Assembly: GCA_021816965.1 (NCBI GenBank)
Contig: JAKAWU010000003.1
Coordinates: 1-59,045 of the forward strand
Reading direction: 5' to 3'
Source of the DNA: Thermoplasmata archaeon
GTDB taxonomy: Archaea; Thermoplasmatota; Thermoplasmata; Thermoplasmatales; Thermoplasmataceae
DNA: 59,045 nt
The position numbers and the translations under genes are program-made. Positions 43,552 to 51,367 of the stretch are shown here, in pieces. Numbering within the stretch: the stretch's first letter is position 1; every line of letters begins with the position of its first letter. The notes beneath the pieces were generated by a model. It ran no database searches. It had not been told where the DNA came from and saw only the letters and a program-made list of their open reading frames with translations.

Positions 43552-44241
43552 ATGCAGTTTAAAAGAATAAAGTATGATGAAGCAGGAAATGCAAGATATC
43601 TGCTCTTAATGATCTATCTGCTCTTCCAGTTCTCATTCATCGCTCTGAACTATTATGAGAACAGATATACAGATATTTCTGTCCAGATGCAATATATCCA
43701 GTATTTATTGCCGCTTGTGGAAATCCTGATTTTTTCACTTTATTACAAAGGAATCGGAGATCCATTGAAATCACTCCTATCCCCCATCTGGTTCGTGGTG
43801 CTGGTCAGCGTTGCAATCGTTTGGGTGTTCATATTTAACAGCTATCACAGCGTATATTCTATATATGCCCCAAACACCGACACTTTATACATGTTACAGA
43901 TACTTTATTTCCCATGCTTCGTGGAATTATTCAATTTTTCATCTATAGGGGTGGGAATTGGAAAACTTTTCATGAAAAAAGGAACGGCAATAATTGTCTC
44001 AGCAATTTTCTATTCACTGTATTATTATATGTACCTGATAAATGCATATTCAGGTTATCCCTATCCGTATGATCTATACTTCATGCTTGACGCATTTTCA
44101 ATCGGGATAATTTACATTGGGCTGTATGTGCTGACATATAGCATATATCCTGCAATGACTCTTCAGATGTCATTAATACTTCTTGGGTTATTCTCACCAC
44201 CATTTCCGCCTTCTTTCTTTTACACGCTGGTTCCATCATGA
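43552..44241 (+). CDS. Seven-helix membrane protein at the end of the oxidase operon
   Basis: A protein of 229 residues from ATG 43552. AGGAGGTG sits 5 nt upstream, so the ORF-track GTG (43546) inside that site is unlikely. It has about seven membrane helices rich in Tyr and Phe. The layout of the last four helices (CFVELFNFSSIGVG, SAIFYSLYYYMY) loosely recalls CPBP/Abi proteases, but the catalytic Glu-Glu-x3-Arg and His residues are missing. I do not recognise a firm family. It ends the operon and may help oxidase assembly (inference). Confidence 0.5.
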   Translation: MQFKRIKYDEAGNARYLLLMIYLLFQFSFIALNYYENRYTDISVQMQYIQYLLPLVEILIFSLYYKGIGDPLKSLLSPIWFVVLVSVAIVWVFIFNSYHSVYSIYAPNTDTLYMLQILYFPCFVELFNFSSIGVGIGKLFMKKGTAIIVSAIFYSLYYYMYLINAYSGYPYPYDLYFMLDAFSIGIIYIGLYVLTYSIYPAMTLQMSLILLGLFSPPFPPSFFYTLVPS

Positions 44242-44271
44242 CATTCTTATAAATATTCTGAAAAACGTTGT

Positions 44272-44281
44272 ATGTATAAAT
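44272..44281 (+). promoter_or_regulatory. TATA box of the thiamine operon
   Basis: ATGTATAAAT lies about 25 nt before the expected start of the TPP aptamer transcript near 44300. It follows the end of the oxidase operon by 30 nt. Confidence 0.5.
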
Positions 44282-44299
44282 ACAGAATAGTCATTTCTG

Positions 44300-44381
44300 T
44301 GAGAAGGGGAGCTTTAAAGGCTGAGAGGATCATCAGATCGACCCTTTGAACCTGATCCGGATAATGCCGGCGGAGGGAAAT
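44300..44381 (+). promoter_or_regulatory. TPP riboswitch (THI element) overlapping the ribosome site
   Basis: All conserved blocks are present in order: AAGGGGAGC, GGCTGAGAGGA, ACCCTTTGAACCTGATCCGGATAATGCCGGCG (split here only by normal positions) and GGAGGGAAA. Stem P4/P5 TCCGGATAATGCCGG is recognisable. The ribosome site GGAGGG is itself the 3' end of the aptamer and lies 5 nt before the ATG at 44382. TPP binding should therefore hide it and stop translation directly. It controls the MFS, AIR-synthase-like and thiE genes. Confidence 0.92.
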
Positions 44382-45626
44382 ATGTACGGAAAACACAAAT
44401 ATATTGATACTGTAAGCAAACTTGAAGAGAATAAGAAGGGACTTAACCTGACTGCATTTGTTGCAACTGCTTCATCGCTTTTTCTCTGGGGAATTATTCT
44501 TTTCCTTGCATCAAGCGTCTATGGATGGGTAAACTCCGGCCCCTATGGTTACGGATACAAATTTGTCGCAGTTTTTGGACTTTTCATGGGAAACATAGTA
44601 ATGGGGAGGTTTTCCGACAGATATGGAAGAAAGAGGATATTCATACTGACAGTATTCCTGTCTGCTGTTGGACTCTATGGGGCCATAGCATCCTTTAACG
44701 TCTATGAGCTTTTTATCTCCGTATTCATTGCAAATTTTGCACTGGGTGGAGACGAAACAGTTATACTTGCCTATGTCGGAGAGAGTGTTTCATTTGCAAG
44801 GAGAAGCCAGTATATTGTGTTCATAACCAACATGGCTAATTTTGGTGTATTCCTGACAGCCTTCGTGGAATTCTTCTATGGTCTTGATATATACGCTTCT
44901 AAATTTTTCATTTTCTCTATTACCAGCATTGTGCTTGTAATAGTATTTGTGTCAAGATGGCTATCTGTTGAGAGTCCAATGTGGGCTGCAATGTCTGGAA
45001 GAAGTGATGAATACACTACGGATGCTACGGAGGAATTGTGGAATTACTCCGGGCGGAAAATTAAGAGGCTTGCATTATTCGAGCAGATATCCACCGCCAC
45101 AACTATTATCACAGGGTTCTTCCTCCTTAACATATATTTTGGAAGTATCTATGCCAACCAGCCCTTTTACTTTGCAGTACTTACCACATTTGCTGGTACA
45201 GTGTCAGGGGTTGCCCTTTCACTCTACGTGAAGAAAGTTCCACACAGAATACTCCCTGTTATTTCATTTCCGTTGATGGCTGTTCTCCTGATATTTCTTG
45301 CAGTCGTATCTGGGTTTGAAACTTTGCCACTGAACATACTCATCTGGATACTGATTGCAAGAGCATTTCTCTCAGAGATAGGATGGGGTTCCAGGGAGGT
45401 TCTTCAGGTTGAACTGAATCACACTATGAAGAGAGGAACAGGGATAGGAAATGTCAGGGCATTTGCCTATGGAATACTTATTATAATTTACATACTTACA
45501 ACATTTGTGAATAACAGCATGGAATTCTATTTCATGCTTCTCGCCACGGTGGAAATATTTGGGGCTATGGGGGCAATATCATGGTATCTATGGGGTGTTG
45601 AAACTGGAACAAAAGCCATTCTATGA
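44382..45626 (+). CDS. MFS transporter under TPP control (probable thiamine or precursor uptake)
   Basis: A 414-residue major facilitator with 12 membrane helices. The loop motif between helices 2 and 3 is clear (GRFSDRYGRKRIF). The ORF-track start (44346) lies inside the riboswitch; the true start is ATG 44382, directly after the aptamer's GGAGGG. MFS genes behind THI elements have been proposed as thiamine transporters in Thermoplasma-group archaea (sometimes called ThiT1/ThiT2). The context with thiE fits. Substrate could be thiamine, its phosphate or the pyrimidine moiety. Confidence 0.82.
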   Translation: MYGKHKYIDTVSKLEENKKGLNLTAFVATASSLFLWGIILFLASSVYGWVNSGPYGYGYKFVAVFGLFMGNIVMGRFSDRYGRKRIFILTVFLSAVGLYGAIASFNVYELFISVFIANFALGGDETVILAYVGESVSFARRSQYIVFITNMANFGVFLTAFVEFFYGLDIYASKFFIFSITSIVLVIVFVSRWLSVESPMWAAMSGRSDEYTTDATEELWNYSGRKIKRLALFEQISTATTIITGFFLLNIYFGSIYANQPFYFAVLTTFAGTVSGVALSLYVKKVPHRILPVISFPLMAVLLIFLAVVSGFETLPLNILIWILIARAFLSEIGWGSREVLQVELNHTMKRGTGIGNVRAFAYGILIIIYILTTFVNNSMEFYFMLLATVEIFGAMGAISWYLWGVETGTKAIL

Positions 45627-46608
45627 GGTAGGGAAACTATCACCTTCAAAACTTGAGGAAATAATCCTGAAGCACATTAAAAACAGGAACTCATCAGTCA
45701 GCCCATCCATAGGGGTAGATTTTGGCATACATGGAAATGATCTGATTCTCACAACTGACCCCCTTTCATACCACAGGCCCCTAGGAACTGAATTTGCATC
45801 GAAATTTGGTTTTAATGTGATTCTCACAGATTTTCTGACTTCAGGAAACCTGCCAGAGTTCCTGACAGCGACCCTCCTGTTTCCCACAGATGTACCAGAT
45901 CTTGAAATTGAACTGTACTGGAAGACCTTCACTGATCAATGTTATAGATGGAATATTGACATTGTTACCGGGCACACTGGAAGGTATCCATCCGCTTCTC
46001 TCCCTCTGATTGGTTCTGTCACTATGGGTGGCAGAGCACATAGAACGGTTTATTCATACAGCAGCCTGAAAGAGGGGGACAGTCTCATAATAATGGGTTA
46101 TCCCGGTATACAGGCAGCTGTGATCCTGAGTCATTATAATATAGGGTCTTCAGGAATGGGGAACGTTGTCAGGAAACTGGTTTCTCAAAGGGATATGTTA
46201 CTTGTTTCTGATCACATGAAATTCCTCATGGACAATTTCAATCATAACGAAATAAGATTTATGCATGATGTGACAGAAGGGGGCCTCTATGGCGCATTGA
46301 ATGAAATAGCACTGGCATCATCCCTCAATCTTTATATCGAATCTCAGAAGATACCAGAAAATGAGTATATAAAAACATATCTTTTCTCACTCTCGCTTGA
46401 ACCATGGTCAGTCACAAGCGAAGGTTGCATTGTAATGGGTGTGCAAAATCAGGCAGCTGAAGAGATCGTTGCATCCCTGCAAGGTAAAAACATTCCCTCT
46501 TCCATAATTGGAAGAGTTGGAAAACCTGGGGACAATTCTGTAATAATGGATGGAAAAACAATAGCAAGGAAATGGAAAGATCCATACTGGGAGGCATTGA
46601 AACAATGA
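45595..46608 (+). CDS. AIR-synthase/ThiL/HypE-like (PurM-fold) protein of the thiamine operon
   Basis: About 337 residues with the PurM-type two-domain fold. N-terminal start VGKLSPSKLEEIILKHI, then DLILTTDPLSY and TGHTGRYPSASLPLIGSVTMGGRA, then the Gly-rich MHDVTEGGLYGALNEIALAS of the second domain and SLEPWSVTSEGCIVMGV. These match AIR-synthase-related proteins. The acidic GEDAA metal motif of ThiL reads GVDFGI, so ATP/Mg binding may differ. Its place between the transporter and thiE suggests a thiamine-phosphate kinase role. The start is uncertain (TTG 45559, GTG 45595 or TTG 45598, all within the MFS gene end). Confidence 0.65.
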   Translation: MLKLEQKPFYEVGKLSPSKLEEIILKHIKNRNSSVSPSIGVDFGIHGNDLILTTDPLSYHRPLGTEFASKFGFNVILTDFLTSGNLPEFLTATLLFPTDVPDLEIELYWKTFTDQCYRWNIDIVTGHTGRYPSASLPLIGSVTMGGRAHRTVYSYSSLKEGDSLIIMGYPGIQAAVILSHYNIGSSGMGNVVRKLVSQRDMLLVSDHMKFLMDNFNHNEIRFMHDVTEGGLYGALNEIALASSLNLYIESQKIPENEYIKTYLFSLSLEPWSVTSEGCIVMGVQNQAAEEIVASLQGKNIPSSIIGRVGKPGDNSVIMDGKTIARKWKDPYWEALKQ

Positions 46609-47204
46609 TTATTTGTGCAATAACACCAGGATTCAGGGATGAATCAATTTTTGATAAGGTTAAGTCTGCACTGAAAGGTGGGATTGACATATTGCAGTAC
46701 AGGGAAAAGGAAGCGAACAACATGATCGCAGAAAAGGTTGCAGCAAAGCTCAACAGAATGTGCAGGGAAGCAGGGACACAGTTTTATGTGGATGATCGTG
46801 TTGATATTGCTTTCAGGATAGGAGCTTACGGGGTTCATGTTGGAAAGGATGATATGCCTGTGGGAATGATCAGGGAAAAATACAAAAATCTTCATATTGG
46901 TGGTTCAGCGTACTGCAGTCCACAACTTGCAGTAGAGCTACAATATCAGGGATGCGACTATGTGGCCTTTGGATCAATGTTCCACACCGAAACAAAGAAA
47001 GATTATGGGCTGTGCACACCTGAAATCATAAAGCAGGTCAGGGGAAAATTAAATATCCCCGTTCTTGCCATAGGGGGAATCAACACTGAAAACGCTCACA
47101 TTTTCAAGAATCTGGGGTATGAAGGAATTGCAGTGAGTTCTGCAATATTTTCATCTCCTGATCCTGAAACCACTGTCAATAGTCTGAGAGAGTCAATTTC
47201 CTGA
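46605..47204 (+). CDS. thiE: Thiamine-phosphate synthase ThiE
   Basis: A 199-residue TIM-barrel enzyme joining HMP-diphosphate and thiazole phosphate to thiamine phosphate. Motifs: ILQYREKEA (about residues 25-33), the Asp-rich FYVDDRVDIAFRIGAYGVHVGKDDM, the SAYCSPQLA phosphate loop, VAFGSMFHTETKKDYG (the usual G-x-x-x-x-T-x-T-K) and LAIGGINTEN. I chose ATG 46605, which overlaps the previous stop (ATGA) and gives the normal N-terminus IICAITPG; the ORF-track start adds 11 residues. Third gene under the TPP riboswitch. Confidence 0.92.
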   Translation: MIICAITPGFRDESIFDKVKSALKGGIDILQYREKEANNMIAEKVAAKLNRMCREAGTQFYVDDRVDIAFRIGAYGVHVGKDDMPVGMIREKYKNLHIGGSAYCSPQLAVELQYQGCDYVAFGSMFHTETKKDYGLCTPEIIKQVRGKLNIPVLAIGGINTENAHIFKNLGYEGIAVSSAIFSSPDPETTVNSLRESIS

Positions 47205-47228
47205 ATATTGATCTGCGGGTAGTTGTGC

Positions 47229-47573
47229 ATGGAATTGGAAGAAATGAACAGAATATTTCCATTTCTCTTCTTAGAATCATTCACAAAGTACAACATCATG
47301 AAATGAAACCAGAAATCTGCGTAACCAGACTTGTGTATGCCGTTCTTCGCATGGATGGATCAGATTAAAGAGCAGAAACCAAGGATCATAACGCATAACT
47401 TAATACTCTATTTGGACAGAAATCAGGGAAAACACATTGTCAAAATAACAACCTTTGATGTGAATAAAGAGGAAATATTAGGGATAGAACCAGACTTTGA
47501 GGGTTATCAGAAGTACCCTGTATACAATTATATTGATCAAGGGAAAAGAAAGACGCGAATGCAAAGAACTTAG
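47229..47573 (+). pseudogene. Probable decayed small ORF in the thiE-downstream gap
   Basis: Three short reading stretches lie end to end in different frames: MELEEMNRIFPFLFLESFTK (from 47229), KPEICVTRLVYAVLRMDGSD, and KEQKPRIITHNLILYLDRNQ to the stop at 47573. Together they look like one protein of about 110 residues with two frameshifts. The last part is the ORF-track entry 47331-47573. I do not recognise the family. The rest of the gap to 47768 has another short piece (KEKLVNNCVMCGFQED) and A+T-rich promoter sequence. Confidence 0.35.
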
Positions 47574-47740
47574 GGACGATTAAGGAAAAATTAGTAAATA
47601 ATTGCGTTATGTGTGGTTTCCAGGAAGATTGATAAACAGAGTATGAACAATTGAAAGGTTTAAAAAGAAAATTGATATCATGTCATGGGGATATAAATAG
47701 AGGGCAACAAAGTCATTTCACAGGACAAATTATTACGTGG

Positions 47741-47750
47741 TTATATACAG
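47741..47750 (+). promoter_or_regulatory. TATA box for the coiled-coil gene
   Basis: TTATATACAG is centred about 24 nt before the GTG start at 47769, consistent with a leaderless transcript. Another TATA-like sequence (GATATAAATAG) lies about 50 nt further upstream. Confidence 0.35.
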
Positions 47751-47768
47751 CACCTATTAAATTCACTG

Positions 47769-48806
47769 GTGAGTATCGGGGAATATAAGAAAAATGAAGA
47801 TGAAATAGAGAAAATAAAAGCATCCGAGAAAAAATCAACGGAGAGAATTAATAATCTCATAGGTAAATTCAATGATCTCTTCAGGGCCTTCAAAGAACAT
47901 GAACGGAACCATGCAGTGGATTATGCTGAAAAGGATATTATGGATTCTGTAAACAAGAGTTTGGGAAATCTTAGGAGCACCATTAAAATAGAAAATGAGA
48001 ACAGGATTTTTGAACTGAAGAACAGGATGGAAGTCGATAGAACAAACACGATTGCAAATATTCAGGCTTTTCTGTCGATGAATATTATTTCTGAACTGGA
48101 TGTAACAATCACTGTAAAATATACGGAAACAGGGTACAGGATCACATCCAGGTATGTTGGAGAAAATGAAGTTGAATATACATTCGTGCTTGACGCAAAG
48201 AATCAGGAAATTTTCTCAGAAATTCTTAGATTTGGACATCTTGAGAAGAATATGCGAATTCCAATTTCTGAGACTTCGTTTGATTCTGATCAGGACTATG
48301 AAAAAATTGACAGGTATTATTTAAGCAATGCTAGCGTGAGCAAAGGCAGCCTTGTGGCTATATTTTCAAGCCCAGAAAACGATGCAAAAATCACCTTTGT
48401 GATGTCCAGGGGAAACATTTCCCACTTCATCACAATTGAATACAGCAATGGAAAGAAAGTTATTGATATAACAGGCAACAGTGCAATAGTAAAGAGAATA
48501 GAAGTTGATAGAGTACAGGAACCCCTTGACAGGATATACGGCTCCCTTCTGGAAATGGAGAACTGCAGGGTCAAACTTATTGAACTTACATCTAACAATG
48601 TGGACATTTTCAGGAACAATGACTTTGAGGAATTCATTATGAAAATGTTTCAGATGAAGAGCAAGGAACTAAGGGAATCCATTGCAAATTCACAGGAATC
48701 ATCTGGTCAGTATGGAAGAAAAGCTATAGAGGAAAAACTTTCCCTCTGCGGAGAGGTTGGTGGAAAAATAGCAAGACTGATTGGAGTTAACTATGAAAAG
48801 GAATGA
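47769..48806 (+). CDS. Coiled-coil plus beta-domain protein, function unknown
   Basis: A 345-residue soluble protein. Residues about 5-115 are charged and helical with heptad patterns (EIEKIKASEKKSTERINNLIGKFNDLF). Residues about 118-245 are beta-rich (LDVTITVKYTETGYRITSRYVG), and the C-terminal 100 residues are helical again. There is no signal peptide or catalytic motif. The start is GTG 47769. Its end overlaps the aldo/keto reductase gene by 14 nt. I do not recognise a family; the form suggests a structural or adaptor protein. Confidence 0.6.
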   Translation: MSIGEYKKNEDEIEKIKASEKKSTERINNLIGKFNDLFRAFKEHERNHAVDYAEKDIMDSVNKSLGNLRSTIKIENENRIFELKNRMEVDRTNTIANIQAFLSMNIISELDVTITVKYTETGYRITSRYVGENEVEYTFVLDAKNQEIFSEILRFGHLEKNMRIPISETSFDSDQDYEKIDRYYLSNASVSKGSLVAIFSSPENDAKITFVMSRGNISHFITIEYSNGKKVIDITGNSAIVKRIEVDRVQEPLDRIYGSLLEMENCRVKLIELTSNNVDIFRNNDFEEFIMKMFQMKSKELRESIANSQESSGQYGRKAIEEKLSLCGEVGGKIARLIGVNYEKE

Positions 48807-49566
48807 TTTTTCAGACTTTGGCATTGGAACATGGAATCTTGGTGGAAGAGGAGAACCTGATTACTCCCATGATGCACAAAATGTAGAATCCTTAAAATAT
48901 GCAATATATGGAGGTGTCAATTTTTTCGATACTGCTGAAATGTACGCATCCGGGCATTCGGAAGAACTCCTTGGGAAAGCACTTCAGGGGGAAGATAGGA
49001 AAAGATTCTTTATAACTACAAAGGCATGGCCTTCGAGTTTTGGAAATCTTGAGAATTCTATGAAAAATTCACTGAAAAGACTGAATATGGAATACGTTGA
49101 CCTTTACCTTATTCACTGGCCTGATATGAAATATGATCACAGAACGCTGATCAATAACATGCTCAGGCTCAAGGACGAGGGATATACTGAAAATATAGGT
49201 GTGAGCAATTACGACATAAATCTCCTGAAGGAGGCGTGGGAACTGTCAGGAGGTCAGATATTTGCAAACCAGATAGAGGTAAATGTCGAAAAGGTTTCAG
49301 CATTCAACCAGATAAAGGAATTCTGTCTTGAGAAAGACATAATGGTAGTTGCATACACGCCACTCAACAAGAACAGGATGCCCAAGAATTCAAGAATGCA
49401 GAATAACATAAAGAAGTCAGGACTGAATCCTGCTCAATACAGCCTTATTTACACAATGTCAATTGGGGCCTACCCCATACCTAAGGCTGCTTCCATTGAT
49501 CATCTTGGCATGCTTTTCAATGCAGTGGAAATGTACAGGAAAGGTATGGTAAAAATTATTTCTTAA
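48793..49566 (+). CDS. Aldo/keto reductase
   Basis: A 257-residue NAD(P)H-dependent TIM-barrel reductase. Start FGIGTWNLGGRG; catalytic Asp in FFDTAEMYASGHSEELLG with Tyr in MYASG; Lys in FITTKAWPSSF; His in LIHWPDM; then the IGVSNYDINLL and NQIEVNV motifs. I prefer ATG 48793 (TTGGAG upstream, overlapping the previous stop) to the ORF-track TTG 48781. At 257 residues it is shorter than the 270-330 usual, with a trimmed C-terminal loop, so specificity is unclear. It ends 2 nt before the convergent permease gene. Confidence 0.88.
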   Translation: MKRNDFSDFGIGTWNLGGRGEPDYSHDAQNVESLKYAIYGGVNFFDTAEMYASGHSEELLGKALQGEDRKRFFITTKAWPSSFGNLENSMKNSLKRLNMEYVDLYLIHWPDMKYDHRTLINNMLRLKDEGYTENIGVSNYDINLLKEAWELSGGQIFANQIEVNVEKVSAFNQIKEFCLEKDIMVVAYTPLNKNRMPKNSRMQNNIKKSGLNPAQYSLIYTMSIGAYPIPKAASIDHLGMLFNAVEMYRKGMVKIIS

Positions 49567-49568
49567 AA

Positions 49569-51251
49569 CTAGGCAAGTGCATAGATCATTGTTACCACGA
49601 AGACAAGTGCTACCATTATGGACCCATATATCATGTAATCCTTTGTCCTATACCCGCCCGGTGATTGTACAAGAAGGTTTGACTGGTTTCCAAAGGGAGT
49701 AAGGAAAGTACAGGATGCAGCCATTGCCACGACCGTAAGTGCCACAAGCGGATTGCTGAATGAAAATGCAATAGGCCCCATTATAATTGCAGATGCCACG
49801 TTTCCAACCAGGTTTGCAAGCAGGAATGTGATGATAAAAAGAAGCACAACAGACCCTGCTATCCAGTAATCTATCGATACTGATACACCGGAAGATATTA
49901 TGGCCCCTCCCACTACGAGGTATGAACCAACAAATACTACTATGGGCCACTCCACACGGGAATACATATCCTTAAAATTTATGGACCTGGTGGCTAGAAT
50001 GATTACAAGTGCAATGCCGTAGGACACAAGGATATTAACTCCAGCGGTGGAAAGTATCACTGCCAGAATTAAGGCACCCAAAGCAAAGAGGCCACTTTTC
50101 CATTTTATAATTTTTATGTCTCTTTTCCTCAATGGGGCAAGGCCATTTTCTATTATGAACTCAGCAATATCCTTTTCATTTCCTGAGACAAGGAGTACGT
50201 CTCCTGCTTCAAGAAGGATGGTCCTCAATCTGCCAGAGATTATCTTTCCATATGCAGAGATTCCAAGGACGGCAAGGTTAAATCTGGATGCATATTTCAG
50301 GTCAATAATTGATCTTCCTACAAGCCTGGAATTTGGCATTACAAAAATTTCATTGAGGGATGTGCTTTCCTGTATCACCTCTGATGGGGCAATAGTCACT
50401 CCCTTTATGGCAGAAATGGCAGTGACATTTTCCGGCTTCAACCGCACAATAATTATGTCTCCCGATTCTATTACTCTGTCCTTTCTCCCTATCCTGCCCG
50501 GATATATACCTACAATTCTTACACTGTATATTTTTTCGAATTCAGCAACAGTTTTTCCTATTACTTCACTGTCAGGGCCTATCTTTGCCTCTGTAAGGTA
50601 TTCTCCTGTCTTGTAGTTCTCAATTTCAACCTCAGCCTTCTTCTTGTCGGGGATCATGATAGAAATCACAATGATAAGCGGTACGGATAACAGAAGGATT
50701 ATAAACCCAGGGTAAGTGAAAGTGAAATAAGGCAAAAAGGTGTGGTAGTTCTGGTACCAAAGACTGTAAAGTATGAGGTTTGAGGAGGTGCTTGCCACGG
50801 TGAACCTTCCTCCCATGACAGCTATAAATGCAAATGGCATCAGGTATTTGGATGGAGACTTCTTTAGTTTGTCAGCGAGTGAATATGCTAGAGGTATCAT
50901 CATCAGTGTGAGGGCCACGTCGCTCATGAAACCGGACATTATTCCTGTTGCAAGCAAAAGTACTGTGATGATCAGGTAACCATTATTGAATTTTTTTGTG
51001 AGGAAATCACCGAATTTTTCCATTATTCCAGAGTCGGAGATTGCCTTGCTTATTATCATTACCACTGCCAGGAGGAATACGGGCAGGGAGGCAAATGTAA
51101 TGATGGCATTGGTGGGGGAGATAACACCAAGAAGGATCAGTGAAAGGGCAGAAACAATTCCAACAAGATCATATCTTACCTTATTTGTGAGTAAAATAAT
51201 TGTAGAAATTATGAAGACGGATAGAACTTCAATCTGGATAGCATTCAACAT
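49569..51251 (-). CDS. SLC13/ArsB-superfamily permease with two TrkA-C domains
   Basis: A 560-residue ion transporter. Two membrane halves (about residues 5-200 and 385-560) are split by a cytosolic part holding two RCK_C/TrkA-C domains: IGPDSEVIGKTVAEFEKIYSVRIVGI...GDIIIVRLKPENV and FVMPNSRLVGRSIIDLKYASRFNLAVLGI...GDVLLVSGNEKDI. Hairpin motifs NLILYS (first half) and GNQSNLLVQSPGGYR (second half) are typical of DASS carriers. Substrates in the family are sulfate, phosphate or dicarboxylates. The TrkA-C domains may sense ions or nucleotides. Confidence 0.85.
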   Translation of the reverse strand: MLNAIQIEVLSVFIISTIILLTNKVRYDLVGIVSALSLILLGVISPTNAIITFASLPVFLLAVVMIISKAISDSGIMEKFGDFLTKKFNNGYLIITVLLLATGIMSGFMSDVALTLMMIPLAYSLADKLKKSPSKYLMPFAFIAVMGGRFTVASTSSNLILYSLWYQNYHTFLPYFTFTYPGFIILLLSVPLIIVISIMIPDKKKAEVEIENYKTGEYLTEAKIGPDSEVIGKTVAEFEKIYSVRIVGIYPGRIGRKDRVIESGDIIIVRLKPENVTAISAIKGVTIAPSEVIQESTSLNEIFVMPNSRLVGRSIIDLKYASRFNLAVLGISAYGKIISGRLRTILLEAGDVLLVSGNEKDIAEFIIENGLAPLRKRDIKIIKWKSGLFALGALILAVILSTAGVNILVSYGIALVIILATRSINFKDMYSRVEWPIVVFVGSYLVVGGAIISSGVSVSIDYWIAGSVVLLFIITFLLANLVGNVASAIIMGPIAFSFSNPLVALTVVAMAASCTFLTPFGNQSNLLVQSPGGYRTKDYMIYGSIMVALVFVVTMIYALA

Positions 51252-51367
51252 CAGATGATATGTTTGTTATTTATTAAAGATTTCCACAAATGAAAGGAGA
51301 ATCAATCACATTGCATAAATCCCATTAAAGAAGAAAGTAATATATGACATAAAGTAGATTCAGAAAC

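Noticed and set aside
44346-44381. Upstream extension of the MFS protein
   Set aside because: This part is the conserved TPP aptamer, and the ATG at 44382 has the ribosome site.
50047-50616. 189-aa plus-strand ORF opposite the SLC13 gene
   Set aside because: Shadow of the TrkA-C domains on the other strand; low-quality composition.
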